A DNA stretch of 64,000 nt from Rouxiella aceris (GTDB lineage Bacteria; Pseudomonadota; Gammaproteobacteria; Enterobacterales; Enterobacteriaceae): the NCBI RefSeq assembly GCF_012933545.1, contig NZ_JAADJU010000016.1, forward strand, positions 1 through 64,000, written 5' to 3'. The position numbers and the translations under genes are program-made. This document shows positions 51,796 through 61,982 of this stretch, piece after piece (position 1 is the stretch's first letter; each line of letters begins with the position of its first letter). The notes under the pieces were generated by a model. The model ran no database searches and was not told the DNA's origin. It was given only the letters and a program-made list of their open reading frames with translations.

Positions 51796-52788
51796 CTACT
51801 TCTGTCGCGCAAAAAAGCGCAGGATGGCGTCTAACGCCTGTGCCCGCATATCGTCCCGTTCAAACAGGATCTCATGGCGCGCGCCTTCAATGACCAAGGG
51901 TTTATCCCCTTCACAAGGATGTCCGGCAATGGCCATGGCCTGACAAAAGGCAAGGTGGGATCGGTTATCGACAACATGATCCTCACTCGCCTGCAATAAT
52001 AATAGCGGTGTAGTGATATTTTGGGCTTCTTGCAGAATTTGTATCCCCGCCTGCAGGCTTTCCCGTACCCAATGATAAGTGGGGCCGCCGACCTGCAGTT
52101 CGGGATAATCGGCATAAAAGCGTTGATTGCGGCGATAGCGTTCCCGGCTGTGGGTCAGGCGATTGACCACAAAAGGCAATGGACGCCAATGCCCGGTGCC
52201 GAGCGCGTAGCCATCGCGGTAAAGCGGGCGATATTCCGCCCAGTCGAGAATACGTCGCGTCAGCCAGCCGGGCATACGAATATAGATGCCGGTCATTGGC
52301 GCGCACAGCGCCGCAGCGTCGAAACTGTCGGGTTGCCGGGCAAGAAACAGCGCGAGAATGGCGCCGCCCATCGAGTGGGCCAAGGCAAACTTTTTGGCGT
52401 ACTGCCGCGGGGCAATTTCCAACTGGTAAAAGGTCGCCAAATCCGTCACGTAGTCGTCGAAAGACTGAACATGGCCACGATGGGGATCGTCCAGCAGACG
52501 CCCGGAACGTCCCTGACCACGATGATCGACAATCATCACATCATAGCCGCTATGGAACAGGTCGTAAGCCAGTTCAGGATACTTTACATAGCTTTCGATA
52601 CGTCCGGTGGACACCAGGATGACTTTATCATGCTCGGGTGAACAAAAGCGGACATAACGGATCGCCACCTCATCGACCCCCAAAAACTCTGCTTCTTCCC
52701 TTCCCTGCCAGAAGTCCAGTAATGGCCCGGTGGCAAAGGCGGAAAATCCGCGCTCTCGGGTTAACCACTGCTCATAATTTGATGACAT
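51796..52788 (-). CDS. pldB: Lysophospholipase L2 PldB
   Basis: Removes the fatty acid from lysophospholipids at the inner membrane. The 330-aa alpha/beta-hydrolase has the nucleophile elbow LAHSMGG, the oxyanion/Asp region VDHRGQGRSGR and the C-terminal His in EGARHEILFE. Start at 52788 (GGAACACTCG before ATG); a TTG start six codons upstream is less likely. Upstream of yigL. Confidence 0.93.
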   Translation of the reverse strand: MSSNYEQWLTRERGFSAFATGPLLDFWQGREEAEFLGVDEVAIRYVRFCSPEHDKVILVSTGRIESYVKYPELAYDLFHSGYDVMIVDHRGQGRSGRLLDDPHRGHVQSFDDYVTDLATFYQLEIAPRQYAKKFALAHSMGGAILALFLARQPDSFDAAALCAPMTGIYIRMPGWLTRRILDWAEYRPLYRDGYALGTGHWRPLPFVVNRLTHSRERYRRNQRFYADYPELQVGGPTYHWVRESLQAGIQILQEAQNITTPLLLLQASEDHVVDNRSHLAFCQAMAIAGHPCEGDKPLVIEGARHEILFERDDMRAQALDAILRFFARQK

Positions 52789-52947
52789 CGAGTGTTCCAG
52801 GAGCAAATAAACCGTATGAAGAAATAAGTAATTTCGGGACGTAGCGCAAGTTCAAACAATAGCGTATTGTGCCACAAAATGACCTGTTCCAATAGATTTC
52901 CAGCCGGGGGAAACCGCTCCGGCAACCTAAACTCAGGGAGTAATGCA

Positions 52948-53568
52948 ATGACATGGGATTGGTGGCTGACCTATCTGCTGACGACCTCGATTTTAAGCCT
53001 GTCACCGGGATCCGGTGCCATCAATACCATGAGTACCGGCATCAGCCACGGCTATCGCGGGGCGGTGGCTTCTATTGCCGGATTGCAGCTGGGCCTGTCG
53101 ATTCATATCGTGCTGGTTGGCATTGGTCTGGGGGCGTTAATCTCCCAGTCGCTGCTCGCCTTTGAGATCCTGAAATGGCTGGGTGCCGCCTATCTGATTT
53201 GGCTCGGTATTGTGCAGTGGCGCGCCGCCGGGGCCATTGATTTAAAAGCCCTGTCGGGCAGTATGCCGCGCCGCAAACTGTTTAAACGCGCGGTGCTGGT
53301 CAATCTCACCAACCCGAAAAGCATTGTCTTTCTCGCCGCCCTGTTTCCGCAATTTATCATCGCGCATCAGCCGCAGGCAGCGCAGTATGTGGTGCTGGGC
53401 GTAACGACGGTGCTTGTCGATATTATCGTGATGATCGGTTATGCCACGCTGGCCAAACGCATTGCCGGCTGGATCAAGGCACCCAAACAGATGACGCTGT
53501 TAAATCGGATTTTTGGTTCGCTGTTTGTGCTGGTCGGTTTACTGCTGGCTTCGGCACGCAAAATCTGA
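52948..53568 (+). CDS. rhtB: Homoserine/homoserine lactone efflux protein RhtB
   Basis: LysE/RhtB-family exporter; the E. coli protein exports homoserine and its lactone. 206 aa, E. coli length, with about six membrane segments, [12 protein letters not shown] and [32 protein letters not shown] precedes ATG at 52948. Divergent from pldB. Confidence 0.94.
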   Translation: MTWDWWLTYLLTTSILSLSPGSGAINTMSTGISHGYRGAVASIAGLQLGLSIHIVLVGIGLGALISQSLLAFEILKWLGAAYLIWLGIVQWRAAGAIDLKALSGSMPRRKLFKRAVLVNLTNPKSIVFLAALFPQFIIAHQPQAAQYVVLGVTTVLVDIIVMIGYATLAKRIAGWIKAPKQMTLLNRIFGSLFVLVGLLLASARKI

Positions 53569-53587
53569 CCGGTGGTACAAACAGCAC

Positions 53588-53625
53588 TCACCCCAGGCGC
53601 ACAGCAATAGGTATGCCTGGGGTGA
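53588..53625. terminator. Stem-loop between convergent rhtB and rhtC
   Basis: TCACCCCAGGC and GCCTGGGGTGA (11 bp) around a 16-base loop, 19 bp after rhtB. No clear U-tract; probably a shared 3' end. Confidence 0.55.
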
Positions 53626-53629
53626 ATCC

Positions 53630-54253
53630 TTAGCGGGAAATAATCAAATGGATACCAATACCGGCAAATAACACCCCGGCCACGCCATCAATCCATTTCG
53701 CCAGCCGTTGATAACCACGGCGCATCACCGGCAGGGCAAACACCAGCGCCACCACTGAGAACCAGGCCAGGGTTTCCAGGCAAATCAGCGCAAAAATCCC
53801 CCAGCGCTCAGCGCCGCCAACGCTATCACCAACAAACAGCGAAAACACGCTGCCAAAATAGATAATGGCTTTCGGATTGGACAGGTTGGTCAACAGGCCG
53901 CGCATAAATGTCTTGCCACGTGCCGGTAACACCACCGGCTGCTCATCTGTCGCTGTGGCTGATTTTTTGGCCCGTGCAGAACGCAACAGTTGCCAGCCCA
54001 TCCAGCACAGATACAAGCCGCCACCAACGGTAATAATCTGATGCAGCCAGGCCATTTTTTGCAGCAGCAGGTGCAGCCCCATCAGCGCAACGCCCGCCCA
54101 TATCAGCACCCCCAGCGTAATACCCAATACGCCCATCATCGCTTCTTTACGCGAGCGGCTTACCGCCGTTTGCGAAACAAAAAAGAAGTCTGGCCCCGGA
54201 CTCAATAAGGCGACTAAATGGACCACGGCAACGGTTAAAAATAGCATTAACAT
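53630..54253 (-). CDS. rhtC: Threonine efflux protein RhtC
   Basis: LysE/RhtB-family threonine exporter; 207 aa, with SPGPDFFFVSQTAVSRSRKEA and TNLSNPKAIIYFGSVFSLF conserved. I choose the ATG at 54253 (AGGGAGA upstream, start MLMLFLTV as in E. coli) over the ATG three codons before, which would touch the ribosome site. recQ lies upstream on the same strand. Confidence 0.94.
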   Translation of the reverse strand: MLMLFLTVAVVHLVALLSPGPDFFFVSQTAVSRSRKEAMMGVLGITLGVLIWAGVALMGLHLLLQKMAWLHQIITVGGGLYLCWMGWQLLRSARAKKSATATDEQPVVLPARGKTFMRGLLTNLSNPKAIIYFGSVFSLFVGDSVGGAERWGIFALICLETLAWFSVVALVFALPVMRRGYQRLAKWIDGVAGVLFAGIGIHLIISR

Positions 54254-54319
54254 AACTGACATTCTCCCTGATGAAACCTGCAAGACCGAGTATGTGACGA
54301 CATCAACCGAGCAAACCGA

Positions 54320-56152
54320 TTAATCGTCACCGTTATCAATATGCTCTTTGATCACCGCCATAAACGGCCGACCAAATTTCTCCAGCTTGCGCTGACCCAC
54401 GCCGGTGATCCCCAACAGCTCGCCGGGACTGACCGGCAACTGCTCGGCCATTTCCAGTAGCGTGGTATCGTTAAAGACCACATAAGGCGGGACGTTACCC
54501 TCATCGGCCAGCGATTTACGCAGCTTACGCAGCTTGGCAAAGAGTTTGCGATCGTAATTGCCGCCATAGGTTTTTTGCGAATGGCTGCTGCGCACTTTTA
54601 ATGTCTGAATACGCGGTACCGCCAGCTGCATGGGTACTTCGCCGCGCAATACCGGCCTGGCGGCCTCGGTTAACTGTAGCGCAGAATGCATGGCAATATT
54701 TTGCGTGATCATCCCGAGGTGGATCAGCTGGCGCACCACGCTAATCCAGTGCTCATTACTTTGCTCGCGGCCGATGCCATAGACCGGCAGCTTATCGTGT
54801 CCATATTCGCGGATACGCTGATTATTAGCCCCGCGCAGCACTTCAACGATATAGCCGAGACCAAAGCGCTGGCCGACGCGATAGACGCAGGAGAGCGCCT
54901 TCTGCGCGTCCATTAAGCCGTCGTAGCGTTTGGGCGGGTCCAGGCAAATATCACAGTTGCCACAGGGTTGCTGTTTACCTTCGCCAAAGTAATTGAGTAA
55001 TACCAACCGGCGACAGGTTTGCGCTTCGGCAAAAGCGCCCATGGCATTCAGTTTATGGCGTTCCACATCTTGCTGCGCACCGGCAGGTTTCTCATCGAGA
55101 CAGCGCCGCAGCCAGGCCATATCGGCCGGATCGTACAGCAGCACGGCTTCTGCGGGCAGGCCATCACGCCCGGCGCGCCCGGTTTCCTGATAGTAGGACT
55201 CGATATTGCGCGGGATATCAAAGTGCACCACAAAACGCACATTGGGCTTGTTAATGCCCATGCCAAAAGCCACGGTGGCGACCACAATCTGTAAATCATC
55301 GCGTTGAAAGGCTTCTTGCACCTGAGAGCGGCGTTCATTGTCCAGACCGGCGTGATAGGCCCCGACGCTGATACCCCGGCTTTGCAAACGGGCGGCGGTG
55401 TCTTCCACCTTGGCCCGGCTGCCGCAATAGATGATCCCGCTTTTACCCCGTTGATCCTGCACAAAGCGCCACAGCTGATCGAGCGGTTTAAACTTCTCCA
55501 CCAGGGTATAGCGAATATTGGGGCGGTCAAAGCTGCTGACCTGCACCAGCGGATCGTTCAGCTCGAGCAGGCGAATAATATCGCTACGCGTGGCATCATC
55601 GGCGGTGGCGGTGAGCGCAATCACCGGCAACTGCGGATAACGTAATTTTAGCTGACCGAGGGCGCGGTACTCGGGACGGAAATCATGGCCCCACTGCGAG
55701 ATACAGTGCGCTTCGTCCACCGCCAGCATCGCCGGATTCCACTGTTGCAACTGCTCCAGGAAATCCCCCATGGTCAGGCGCTCGGGGGCGATATACAGCA
55801 TTTTAATGCGACCACTGCGACAACCGGCCATCACTTCCAGTTGTTGTTCACGAGTCTGGGTCGAGTTGAGGCAACCGGCCTCAACACCAGCCGCCATCAG
55901 TTGATCGACCTGATCTTTCATCAGAGAGATTAACGGCGAGACCACCAGCGTCAGGCCGTCCATCACCAGCGCAGGGATTTGATAACACAGCGACTTGCCG
56001 CCGCCGGTTGGCATCACTACCAGGCAATCCTGCCCGGAGATAGCTGCATTGATGATCGTTTGCTGACCCGGTCGAAATTGCTGATAACCAAAGGTATCGC
56101 GCAACACCTGTTCTGCCAGCAACTCCTTATTTAACACTGCCGCCGTTGACAC
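54320..56152 (-). CDS. recQ: ATP-dependent DNA helicase RecQ
   Basis: 3'-5' DNA helicase of the RecF recombination pathway. The 610-aa protein has Walker [33 protein letters not shown], the RQC zinc cluster with Cys in [20 protein letters not shown] and CDIC, the winged helix, and a C-terminal HRDC domain. The start is a GTG at 56152 with TTGGGGATACGA upstream, aligning with E. coli MNVAQAEVLN; a GTG eight codons earlier has no ribosome site. Confidence 0.95.
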   Translation of the reverse strand: MSTAAVLNKELLAEQVLRDTFGYQQFRPGQQTIINAAISGQDCLVVMPTGGGKSLCYQIPALVMDGLTLVVSPLISLMKDQVDQLMAAGVEAGCLNSTQTREQQLEVMAGCRSGRIKMLYIAPERLTMGDFLEQLQQWNPAMLAVDEAHCISQWGHDFRPEYRALGQLKLRYPQLPVIALTATADDATRSDIIRLLELNDPLVQVSSFDRPNIRYTLVEKFKPLDQLWRFVQDQRGKSGIIYCGSRAKVEDTAARLQSRGISVGAYHAGLDNERRSQVQEAFQRDDLQIVVATVAFGMGINKPNVRFVVHFDIPRNIESYYQETGRAGRDGLPAEAVLLYDPADMAWLRRCLDEKPAGAQQDVERHKLNAMGAFAEAQTCRRLVLLNYFGEGKQQPCGNCDICLDPPKRYDGLMDAQKALSCVYRVGQRFGLGYIVEVLRGANNQRIREYGHDKLPVYGIGREQSNEHWISVVRQLIHLGMITQNIAMHSALQLTEAARPVLRGEVPMQLAVPRIQTLKVRSSHSQKTYGGNYDRKLFAKLRKLRKSLADEGNVPPYVVFNDTTLLEMAEQLPVSPGELLGITGVGQRKLEKFGRPFMAVIKEHIDNGDD

Positions 56153-56239
56153 TCGTATCCCCAATATTGATGACACCCGACTACTATGTTTTAGATAACA
56201 TCAACATAGCGCCGGGCCTGGCATGCGCCGATCGGTCGG

Positions 56240-57118
56240 TCACATCATATCGTTGAGCATGATACCAACACCGACGCGAGTCTGCTTGTAGTTGTAGTCA
56301 ATCAATGACTCTCCGTAGCCGCTGGACACCTGGGTGTAGAAGCGCACATGGCGTGAAATTGGATAACTCCAGCCCAAGTCCGCGCTGCCGTAACCGGAAT
56401 TCCAGTTATAACGGCTGGTCACGCTAATCACACTTTCGCCCAGGGCGTAACCTACTTTAAGCTGGTAGTAACCCATATACTTGGTTATGTCGGGATTATC
56501 ATCATTATTTTGGCTTTCTGGAATACGGTACCAGGGTTTTATCTCTACCTGCCAGTCACCGTGCTGCGCCATAAAACGGGCATAAACCCGGTTCCAGCTG
56601 CGCGAGGTGGGATCCGAACGGCCATTGGAGTCATGGTTGAGCCCATACTCGGCTTCACGCAGGGTCCAGCCGAGGAACTCGTAATCCGTAGCCCAGGCTA
56701 AGAATAACTGCGGCTCATAGTTGGTTTCCCGAAAAGGCGAGGACTCGGCACGGTTGGAGAGCTGCCAAAAAGACTTTTGCGTGTAAGACGCACCCAGCAC
56801 CGAGTTTTCCCCGGCAATACCGCGCCACAGAGGAAAGGCCAGGCTCAGTTGAAACTCAACCTCATCGCGCTTGGCATTATCCGCCCAGTCATAGGACTTA
56901 ATGGCCTGCTTATTGATATGGTTGGTGTAGGTATAAAGCAAGTAGTTTGAGTCATAAGGGTAAAGCGTAAACGGGTTATCATGTTCCTGCAGCATACTGG
57001 CTATAATACTGCCACGCACACTGGGCGTATCATGCACTTTCTGAATCGTTGCTTCATCAGCATAGCTGAGTAATGGCGCAGCCATTATCACCGCACCAAC
57101 CGCCCAAGAATTACGCAT
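56240..57118 (-). CDS. pldA: Outer membrane phospholipase A PldA
   Basis: Outer-membrane 12-strand barrel that hydrolyses phospholipids misplaced in the outer leaflet. The 292-aa protein has a signal peptide (to SYA, about residue 20), the catalytic His and Ser in YGLNHDSNGRSDPTSRSWNR with the Asn that completes the triad, and the C-terminal barrel end. Start at 57118 by homology (MRNSWAVG); a longer frame reaching 57205 has no signal-like start. Confidence 0.95.
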   Translation of the reverse strand: MRNSWAVGAVIMAAPLLSYADEATIQKVHDTPSVRGSIIASMLQEHDNPFTLYPYDSNYLLYTYTNHINKQAIKSYDWADNAKRDEVEFQLSLAFPLWRGIAGENSVLGASYTQKSFWQLSNRAESSPFRETNYEPQLFLAWATDYEFLGWTLREAEYGLNHDSNGRSDPTSRSWNRVYARFMAQHGDWQVEIKPWYRIPESQNNDDNPDITKYMGYYQLKVGYALGESVISVTSRYNWNSGYGSADLGWSYPISRHVRFYTQVSSGYGESLIDYNYKQTRVGVGIMLNDMM

Positions 57119-57420
57119 CCTTCCATTACCCCCAAATTTTTTGCCGGTCAGCGGCAACACTGATACTTGTTTAAATTTTTTAAAAGCCAGATTCATTTTA
57201 CACATAAATTAAATTCGGAATGATTAAACATTCAGCTTTCAAAGTTCAGGAGGCAGAACCGAGGGTGTCAGGACGCGCCATCAATCTATTGGCAACATCC
57301 AGGGAGAAAGATGAAGGCGATAGCATGACAGGGCTGGAAATCGCCTATGTCGAGGCATAAAATCAACAACTAATTCACAATTAACGAATCTTCCTATCAA
57401 TTCGTCATCAGGAAATATTC
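57119..57420. other. pldA-yigI divergent intergenic region
   Basis: 302 bp with no supported gene. The part near pldA is AT-rich and probably holds its promoter. Only tiny frames are seen (for example 57325-57360, 11 codons), which I do not call. Confidence 0.5.
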
Positions 57421-57903
57421 ATGTCCGCAATCCCCTTGAGTCACGATGCTGCCCGCCAGTTGATTGGCGATATTTTTGTTTATGATATGCCGTTTAACCG
57501 CGAGTTGGGCCTGGAAATACAGCGCCTGGATATTGGCTATATTGAGCTAACCTTTAAAAATAATGGCAAACTGGTTGGCAACGCCGCGCAAAAAATTTTA
57601 CACGGCGGGGTGATTGCTGCCGTGCTGGATGTCGCCGCCGGTCTGGTGTGTGTTAACAGTTCGCTTATCCGCCATGACAAACCCGACCATCCTCTGCTCG
57701 AACCTGAGCTGCGTCAGCGGTTATCGAAAATGGGTACCATCGATTTGCGCGTCGATTACCTGCGTCCGGGACGCGGCGATAACTTTATTGCCAGCAGTAC
57801 GCTGATTCGTGCCGGAAATAAAATCTCGGTTGCGCGCGTAGATCTGCATAATGAGCGTGGTGTGCACATCGCCACCGCCACGGCCACCTATTTGGTTGGC
57901 TAA
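57421..57903 (+). CDS. yigI: YigI-type hotdog thioesterase
   Basis: 160-aa PaaI/YigI-family hotdog protein with [18 protein letters not shown] (hotdog helix), [16 protein letters not shown] and ATATYLVG, like E. coli YigI, an acyl-CoA thioesterase of medium-chain preference. Precedes rarD in the same direction after 27 bp. Confidence 0.92.
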   Translation: MSAIPLSHDAARQLIGDIFVYDMPFNRELGLEIQRLDIGYIELTFKNNGKLVGNAAQKILHGGVIAAVLDVAAGLVCVNSSLIRHDKPDHPLLEPELRQRLSKMGTIDLRVDYLRPGRGDNFIASSTLIRAGNKISVARVDLHNERGVHIATATATYLVG

Positions 57904-57930
57904 TGCCCCACTTGCTTCAGGATATTTGTC

Positions 57931-58821
57931 ATGGATGCCAAACGCACCCGTCAGGGCGTAATTTTTGCCTTTATTGCCTACTGTATCTGGGGGATCGCCC
58001 CGGCTTACTTTAAGTTGCTCAAACAGGTTCCCGCCGAAGAGATCCTTACCCACCGGGTGATCTGGTCATTTTTCTTTATGCTGTTTTTACTGTCACTAAG
58101 CCGCAGTTGGGGAGGCGTACGCCAGGTGTTGGCCACCCCGAAAAAAGTCGGCATGCTGTTGATCAGCGCCTTGCTGGTTGGCGGCAACTGGTTACTGTTT
58201 ATCTGGGCGATCAATCATGACCATATTCTGGAAGCCAGCCTCGGCTACTTTATCAATCCGCTGGTCAACGTCTTATTGGGTATGCTGTTTCTTGGTGAAC
58301 GCTTTCGACGTCTGCAATGGCTGGCGGTGGTGCTGGCATTTGCCGGGGTGGTGGTACAACTCTGGGTGTTGGGTTCGCTGCCAATCCTCGGCCTGGGTAT
58401 CTCTCTGACCTTTGCCTTTTACGGGCTGATGCGTAAAAAAATTGGCGTCGATGCGCAATCGGGCATGTTGATTGAAACCATGTGGTTACTGCCGGCGGCA
58501 GGTATTTACCTGTTTTTCATTGCCCACTCGGCCACCAGCAATCTTGCTGCCAATGCGCTGTCGCTGAATTTACTGCTGGCCGCCGCCGGGATTATTACTA
58601 CGGTTCCCCTGCTGTTTTTTACCGCAGCAACCAGCCGCTTAAAGCTCTCAACGCTGGGGTTTTTCCAATATCTCGGGCCAACCCTGATGTTCCTGCTGGC
58701 GGTAACCTTTTACGGCGAGTCGGTCAATCCCTCGCAGTTGCTGACCTTTGCCTTTATCTGGGCGGGTCTCGGCTGCTTTATTTACGACGCGCTGCACCAT
58801 CAGTACCAGTTAAGAAGGTGA
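57931..58821 (+). CDS. rarD: EamA-family permease RarD
   Basis: Inner-membrane DMT/EamA protein of 296 aa, the E. coli length, with ten membrane helices and RQGVIFAFIAYCIWGIAPAYFKLL and HRVIWSFFFM. First named from chloramphenicol-related phenotypes; the substrate is not known. Tail-to-tail overlap of 12 bp with the abrB-like gene. Confidence 0.93.
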   Translation: MDAKRTRQGVIFAFIAYCIWGIAPAYFKLLKQVPAEEILTHRVIWSFFFMLFLLSLSRSWGGVRQVLATPKKVGMLLISALLVGGNWLLFIWAINHDHILEASLGYFINPLVNVLLGMLFLGERFRRLQWLAVVLAFAGVVVQLWVLGSLPILGLGISLTFAFYGLMRKKIGVDAQSGMLIETMWLLPAAGIYLFFIAHSATSNLAANALSLNLLLAAAGIITTVPLLFFTAATSRLKLSTLGFFQYLGPTLMFLLAVTFYGESVNPSQLLTFAFIWAGLGCFIYDALHHQYQLRR

Positions 58822-59874
58822 AGGTTCGGCGCGCCGTGAAATAAAGCGCGCCATCGCCGGCCCGCTGACAATAATGGTCAGCAGACGCAGTGTCTGCATC
58901 GCCATAATAAACGACAGATCGACATGGTGACTGCCAGCAGCAATGATCGCCACGGTATCCAGCCCGCCCGGGCTGGTTGCCAGATAGGCGGTCAACATAT
59001 CGACATCAATCAGCCGGGTCAGTGCCCAGGCCATGCCACCGCAAATCAGCATCAAGCCAATAATGGACGCCACCATCTGCGGCAGGGTGCGCAATGCCAG
59101 TTTAAAGATAGGACGGGTAAAGCGCAGCCCCACGGTCCAGCCAATAAAAGTATAGGCAGTGGCCAGCAACCATTCCGGCACCGGCATCACCAGGGTACCG
59201 GTAGAATGTAAAGCGGCACCCACCACCGCCGGGATCAGCAGGGCACCGGAAGGAATGCGCAGCTTGGGAGCCAGCCAGACGCCAGAGAGCGCCAATAAGA
59301 TAGTGGCCAGCAAACCCCATTGCAGAGAGGGGAACCAGTCAATGGCCACGGCGGTGGAGAGCGGATTGCCAATACTGATACGGGCAACAAAAGCCGCGGC
59401 GGTGGCCACCAGCAAGACGCGCAGATACTGCATAAATGCCACCAGTCGCACATCGGCACCAAAATCACCGGCCATCGCCACCATGGCGCTGGCACCGCCA
59501 GGCGAAGAACCCCAGGCACCGGTGGAACCGGGTAAGTCGCTAAATTTTACCAACAGCCACCCCGAGAGACCACTGGCCAGCAAGGTGCAAATCAGCACCG
59601 CCAGCACCAATAGCCAGTCATGCAGCAAAGGGGGCAAAATTGCAGGAGAGAGGGTTTGTGCAATCATGCAACCCAGCACCCCCTGAGCAATTTTAAACAT
59701 CAGAGAATGAATACGTACCGTCGCCCCTAGCAGGCCCATCACCACGCCAACAATCATTGGCCCCAGCAACAGTGCGGCGGGAACATTGTAGTACTGAAAG
59801 ATAAAGCCTAGCAGCAGGGAGCTAAAAACCAGAATAAACCACTGGCCGGCGGCAGCCATCCTTTCCATCGACAT
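58810..59874 (-). CDS. AbrB-family membrane protein
   Basis: 354-aa protein with about ten membrane segments in two AbrB duplications: PAALLLGPMIVGVVMG, SSPGGASAMVAMAGDFGADVRLVAFMQYLRV and YLATSPGGLDTVAIIAAGS. It resembles E. coli AbrB (b0715), linked to regulation of a mono-oxygenase; transport function is not known. In E. coli this gene is elsewhere, so its position by rarD is lineage-specific. Confidence 0.85.
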   Translation of the reverse strand: MSMERMAAAGQWFILVFSSLLLGFIFQYYNVPAALLLGPMIVGVVMGLLGATVRIHSLMFKIAQGVLGCMIAQTLSPAILPPLLHDWLLVLAVLICTLLASGLSGWLLVKFSDLPGSTGAWGSSPGGASAMVAMAGDFGADVRLVAFMQYLRVLLVATAAAFVARISIGNPLSTAVAIDWFPSLQWGLLATILLALSGVWLAPKLRIPSGALLIPAVVGAALHSTGTLVMPVPEWLLATAYTFIGWTVGLRFTRPIFKLALRTLPQMVASIIGLMLICGGMAWALTRLIDVDMLTAYLATSPGGLDTVAIIAAGSHHVDLSFIMAMQTLRLLTIIVSGPAMARFISRRAEPSPS

Positions 59875-59947
59875 TGCACGTATCTACGTTAAATAAACAG
59901 AAGGGATAGGTTTAGCATATTTATCAGGCTAATGGATAGCTTTTGCC

Positions 59948-59971
59948 CTTCCCCCTTGGCAGCGGGGGAAG
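59948..59971 (-). other. Stem-loop after corA
   Basis: CTTCCCCC pairs with GGGGGAAG around eight bases, 8 bp after the corA stop. No U-tract on the corA strand, so intrinsic termination is uncertain. Confidence 0.45.
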
Positions 59972-59978
59972 AGAGTCA

Positions 59979-60932
59979 TTAAAGCCAATTCTTTCTTTTG
60001 AAATAGAGATAGGGTGCCAGACCGGCCAGGAGCATCAGGCCAATGGCGGCAGGATAACCAAAGGTGAATTTCAGCTCAGGCATAAACTCAAAGTTCATAC
60101 CATAGCTGGAGGCCACCAGCGTCGGCGGCAGAAAGACCACGGACACCACCGAGAAGATCTTGATAATACGGTTTTGCTCGATGTTGATAAAACCCATCGC
60201 CGCCTGCATCAGGAAGTTAACCTTCTGGAACAGCGATTCGTTGTGTGGCAACAGCGATTCGATATCGCGCAGCACTTCGCGCGCCTGTTCCAACTGCCCG
60301 GCGGGCAGACGTGCCTTGCGCACCAAGAAATTGAGCGCTCTTTGCGTATCCATCAGACAGAGGCGTACTTTCCAGCCAATATCTTCCAACTCGGCGAGGG
60401 TCGACAGCGCGGCATCATACTCATCGCCCTGATGCCCTTCCATAATCACCCGGCTAAGCTTTTCCAGATCGCTGTAAATATTTTCGATCTCGTCCGCCAG
60501 CTGTTCGATTTTGGTTTCAAATAGATCAAGCAGGAGTTCGTAGGCATTGCCATCGACCAACAACTGGTTTCTGGCGCGCATACGGTAGAGACGAAACGCC
60601 GGTAGTTCGCGTTCGCGCAGGGTAAACAGGCGGCCATCACGGATAGTAAAAGCAACGGTGCTGTTGCCTGCGTGATCCTCGGCATCTTCAAAATAAAAGA
60701 AGGAGTGAATATGCAGCCCGTCTTCATCTTCAAAGAAACGCGCTGACGCTTCGATATCGTCCAGTTCGGGGCGGGTGGCCAGACTCTGCCCAAGCTCCAG
60801 CTGTACACGCTCGCGCTCCAGTTCGTCTGGCTCCACTAAATCGACCCACAGCGAGGTGGTGAGATCGCTATCTGCTTCATCCAGTTCCAGACGGGATAAG
60901 CGGCTGTTATCTAATTTAAAAGCACTCAGCAT
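59979..60932 (-). CDS. corA: Magnesium/cobalt/nickel channel CorA
   Basis: Main constitutive Mg2+ uptake channel of the inner membrane. The 317-aa protein has the large cytoplasmic domain, the C-terminal pair of membrane helices, and the periplasmic selectivity motif [11 protein letters not shown]; it ends [15 protein letters not shown] exactly as in E. coli. GGGAGAACGGGCAC precedes ATG at 60932. A 495-bp leader region precedes it. Confidence 0.97.
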   Translation of the reverse strand: MLSAFKLDNSRLSRLELDEADSDLTTSLWVDLVEPDELERERVQLELGQSLATRPELDDIEASARFFEDEDGLHIHSFFYFEDAEDHAGNSTVAFTIRDGRLFTLRERELPAFRLYRMRARNQLLVDGNAYELLLDLFETKIEQLADEIENIYSDLEKLSRVIMEGHQGDEYDAALSTLAELEDIGWKVRLCLMDTQRALNFLVRKARLPAGQLEQAREVLRDIESLLPHNESLFQKVNFLMQAAMGFINIEQNRIIKIFSVVSVVFLPPTLVASSYGMNFEFMPELKFTFGYPAAIGLMLLAGLAPYLYFKRKNWL

Positions 60933-61427
60933 GTGCCCGTTCTCCCTAAGGGTGACTGGTATAGACAACGCATTGAAGCACTAGGGGAAACACAGGTGAA
61001 CATCACCGTTATGTTTCAGACCCGTTTCAGGCCTGACTCACAGCGACAAAATCGGTCGCTGACAACCCTGTAGAGCACTGGCGAAATCGCTGGATTTCAC
61101 GCCGCTCTTTACCCGAAATTACCGGGTATAAGGCCATCAACGTTAAGGACAGCCTTAGAAGTAGTACCTGTAAAACAGGTTATTGAGCCAGTATCTACTG
61201 GGTGCGTCCAAGGCGGAAATCCTCATTGATAATAGTGCGCGCATGTTACGCCGAGAAGAAAAACGCTGTCAACCGCCTACGCGCCTAATTCCGCAACATT
61301 TCGGCATAATATTCAACCACCCGCGGTTGGCCTGCGCGCTTACCTGGCGAGATCTTTTTCGCTACACTCAGCTAATTGACGCCACTTTGTGGACCCATGC
61401 TTTTTGACGCTATTTTCAGGATTGATA
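60933..61427. other. corA leader and cupin promoter region
   Basis: 495 bp between divergent corA and the cupin gene. On the corA side it has two hairpins (ACCCG / CGGGT near 61109-61127, and CAGCGAC / GTCGCTG near 61040-61062) and a possible leader peptide (see next entry). A regulated leader (CorL and Rho-dependent termination) is known for Salmonella corA. Nothing else was recognised toward 61427. Confidence 0.5.
61027..61137 (-). CDS. Possible corA leader peptide
   Basis: A 36-codon frame in the corA leader, starting MALYPVISGKERREIQRF and ending at TGA 61029-61027, 95 bp before corA. Its codons form part of the two leader hairpins. The ribosome site is weak. A translated leader peptide (CorL) controls corA in Salmonella, but I cannot verify homology from sequence alone. 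Confidence 0.3.
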   Translation of the reverse strand: MALYPVISGKERREIQRFRQCSTGLSATDFVAVSQA

Positions 61428-61904
61428 ATGATTAAGCAGATCGACCGTAACACCCTGACCCAACTGGCACAGGTTGCCGCCCAATCTCCTCGCCTGCGCA
61501 GCAACCTGAACCTCCATCCCGATGTCAGTGATGAGGTGCAACGGCTGGCAATCGCCATGGAGCCGGGTACTTATGTGCGTATTCATCGCCATCCCCACAC
61601 CTGGGAAATGCTGACCGCACTGGCCGGGCGTTTTGTGGTCCTGGTGTATGATGAAAAAGGAGAAGTCATTGACCGACTGCTGCTCGGCGAAGAGACGCGT
61701 CTGCTGGAAATATCCGCCAACACCTGGCACAGCGTGCTGTCACTGGATAAGGGCGGGGTGATTTTTGAAGTCAAACAGGGTGCCTATCGCCCGGTGACCG
61801 AGCAGGATAGTTTCCCGGGCAGCCCGGTGGAAGGCCAGGACGATGTTCAGGAGACGCTGGCCTGGTATGCGCAGGCAAAAGTTGGCGACAAGCTGGCGTT
61901 TTAA
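61428..61904 (+). CDS. WbuC family cupin-fold protein
   Basis: 158-aa cupin with HRHPHTWEMLTALAGRFVVLVYDEKG (metal-type His cluster and Glu) and WHSVLSLDKGGVIFEVKQGAYRP. The pattern is that of WbuC-like proteins found beside polysaccharide genes, but here it is alone between corA and uvrD; function unknown. Start at 61428 (MIKQIDRNTL) after AGGATTGATA; an extension to 61389 is not supported. Confidence 0.82.
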   Translation: MIKQIDRNTLTQLAQVAAQSPRLRSNLNLHPDVSDEVQRLAIAMEPGTYVRIHRHPHTWEMLTALAGRFVVLVYDEKGEVIDRLLLGEETRLLEISANTWHSVLSLDKGGVIFEVKQGAYRPVTEQDSFPGSPVEGQDDVQETLAWYAQAKVGDKLAF

Positions 61905-61915
61905 CACTACGCCCA

Positions 61916-61943
61916 CTGCCGGAGTCAATATCGTCTCCGGCAG
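61916..61943. other. Stem-loop between cupin gene and uvrD
   Basis: CTGCCGGAG and CTCCGGCAG pair perfectly around a ten-base loop, 12 bp after the cupin stop and 40 bp past the uvrD stop. Shared 3' structure; no U-tract. Confidence 0.5.
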
Positions 61944-61982
61944 CAGGCGCACAAACAGCGGATAACCGGCACAACCCTTAGA

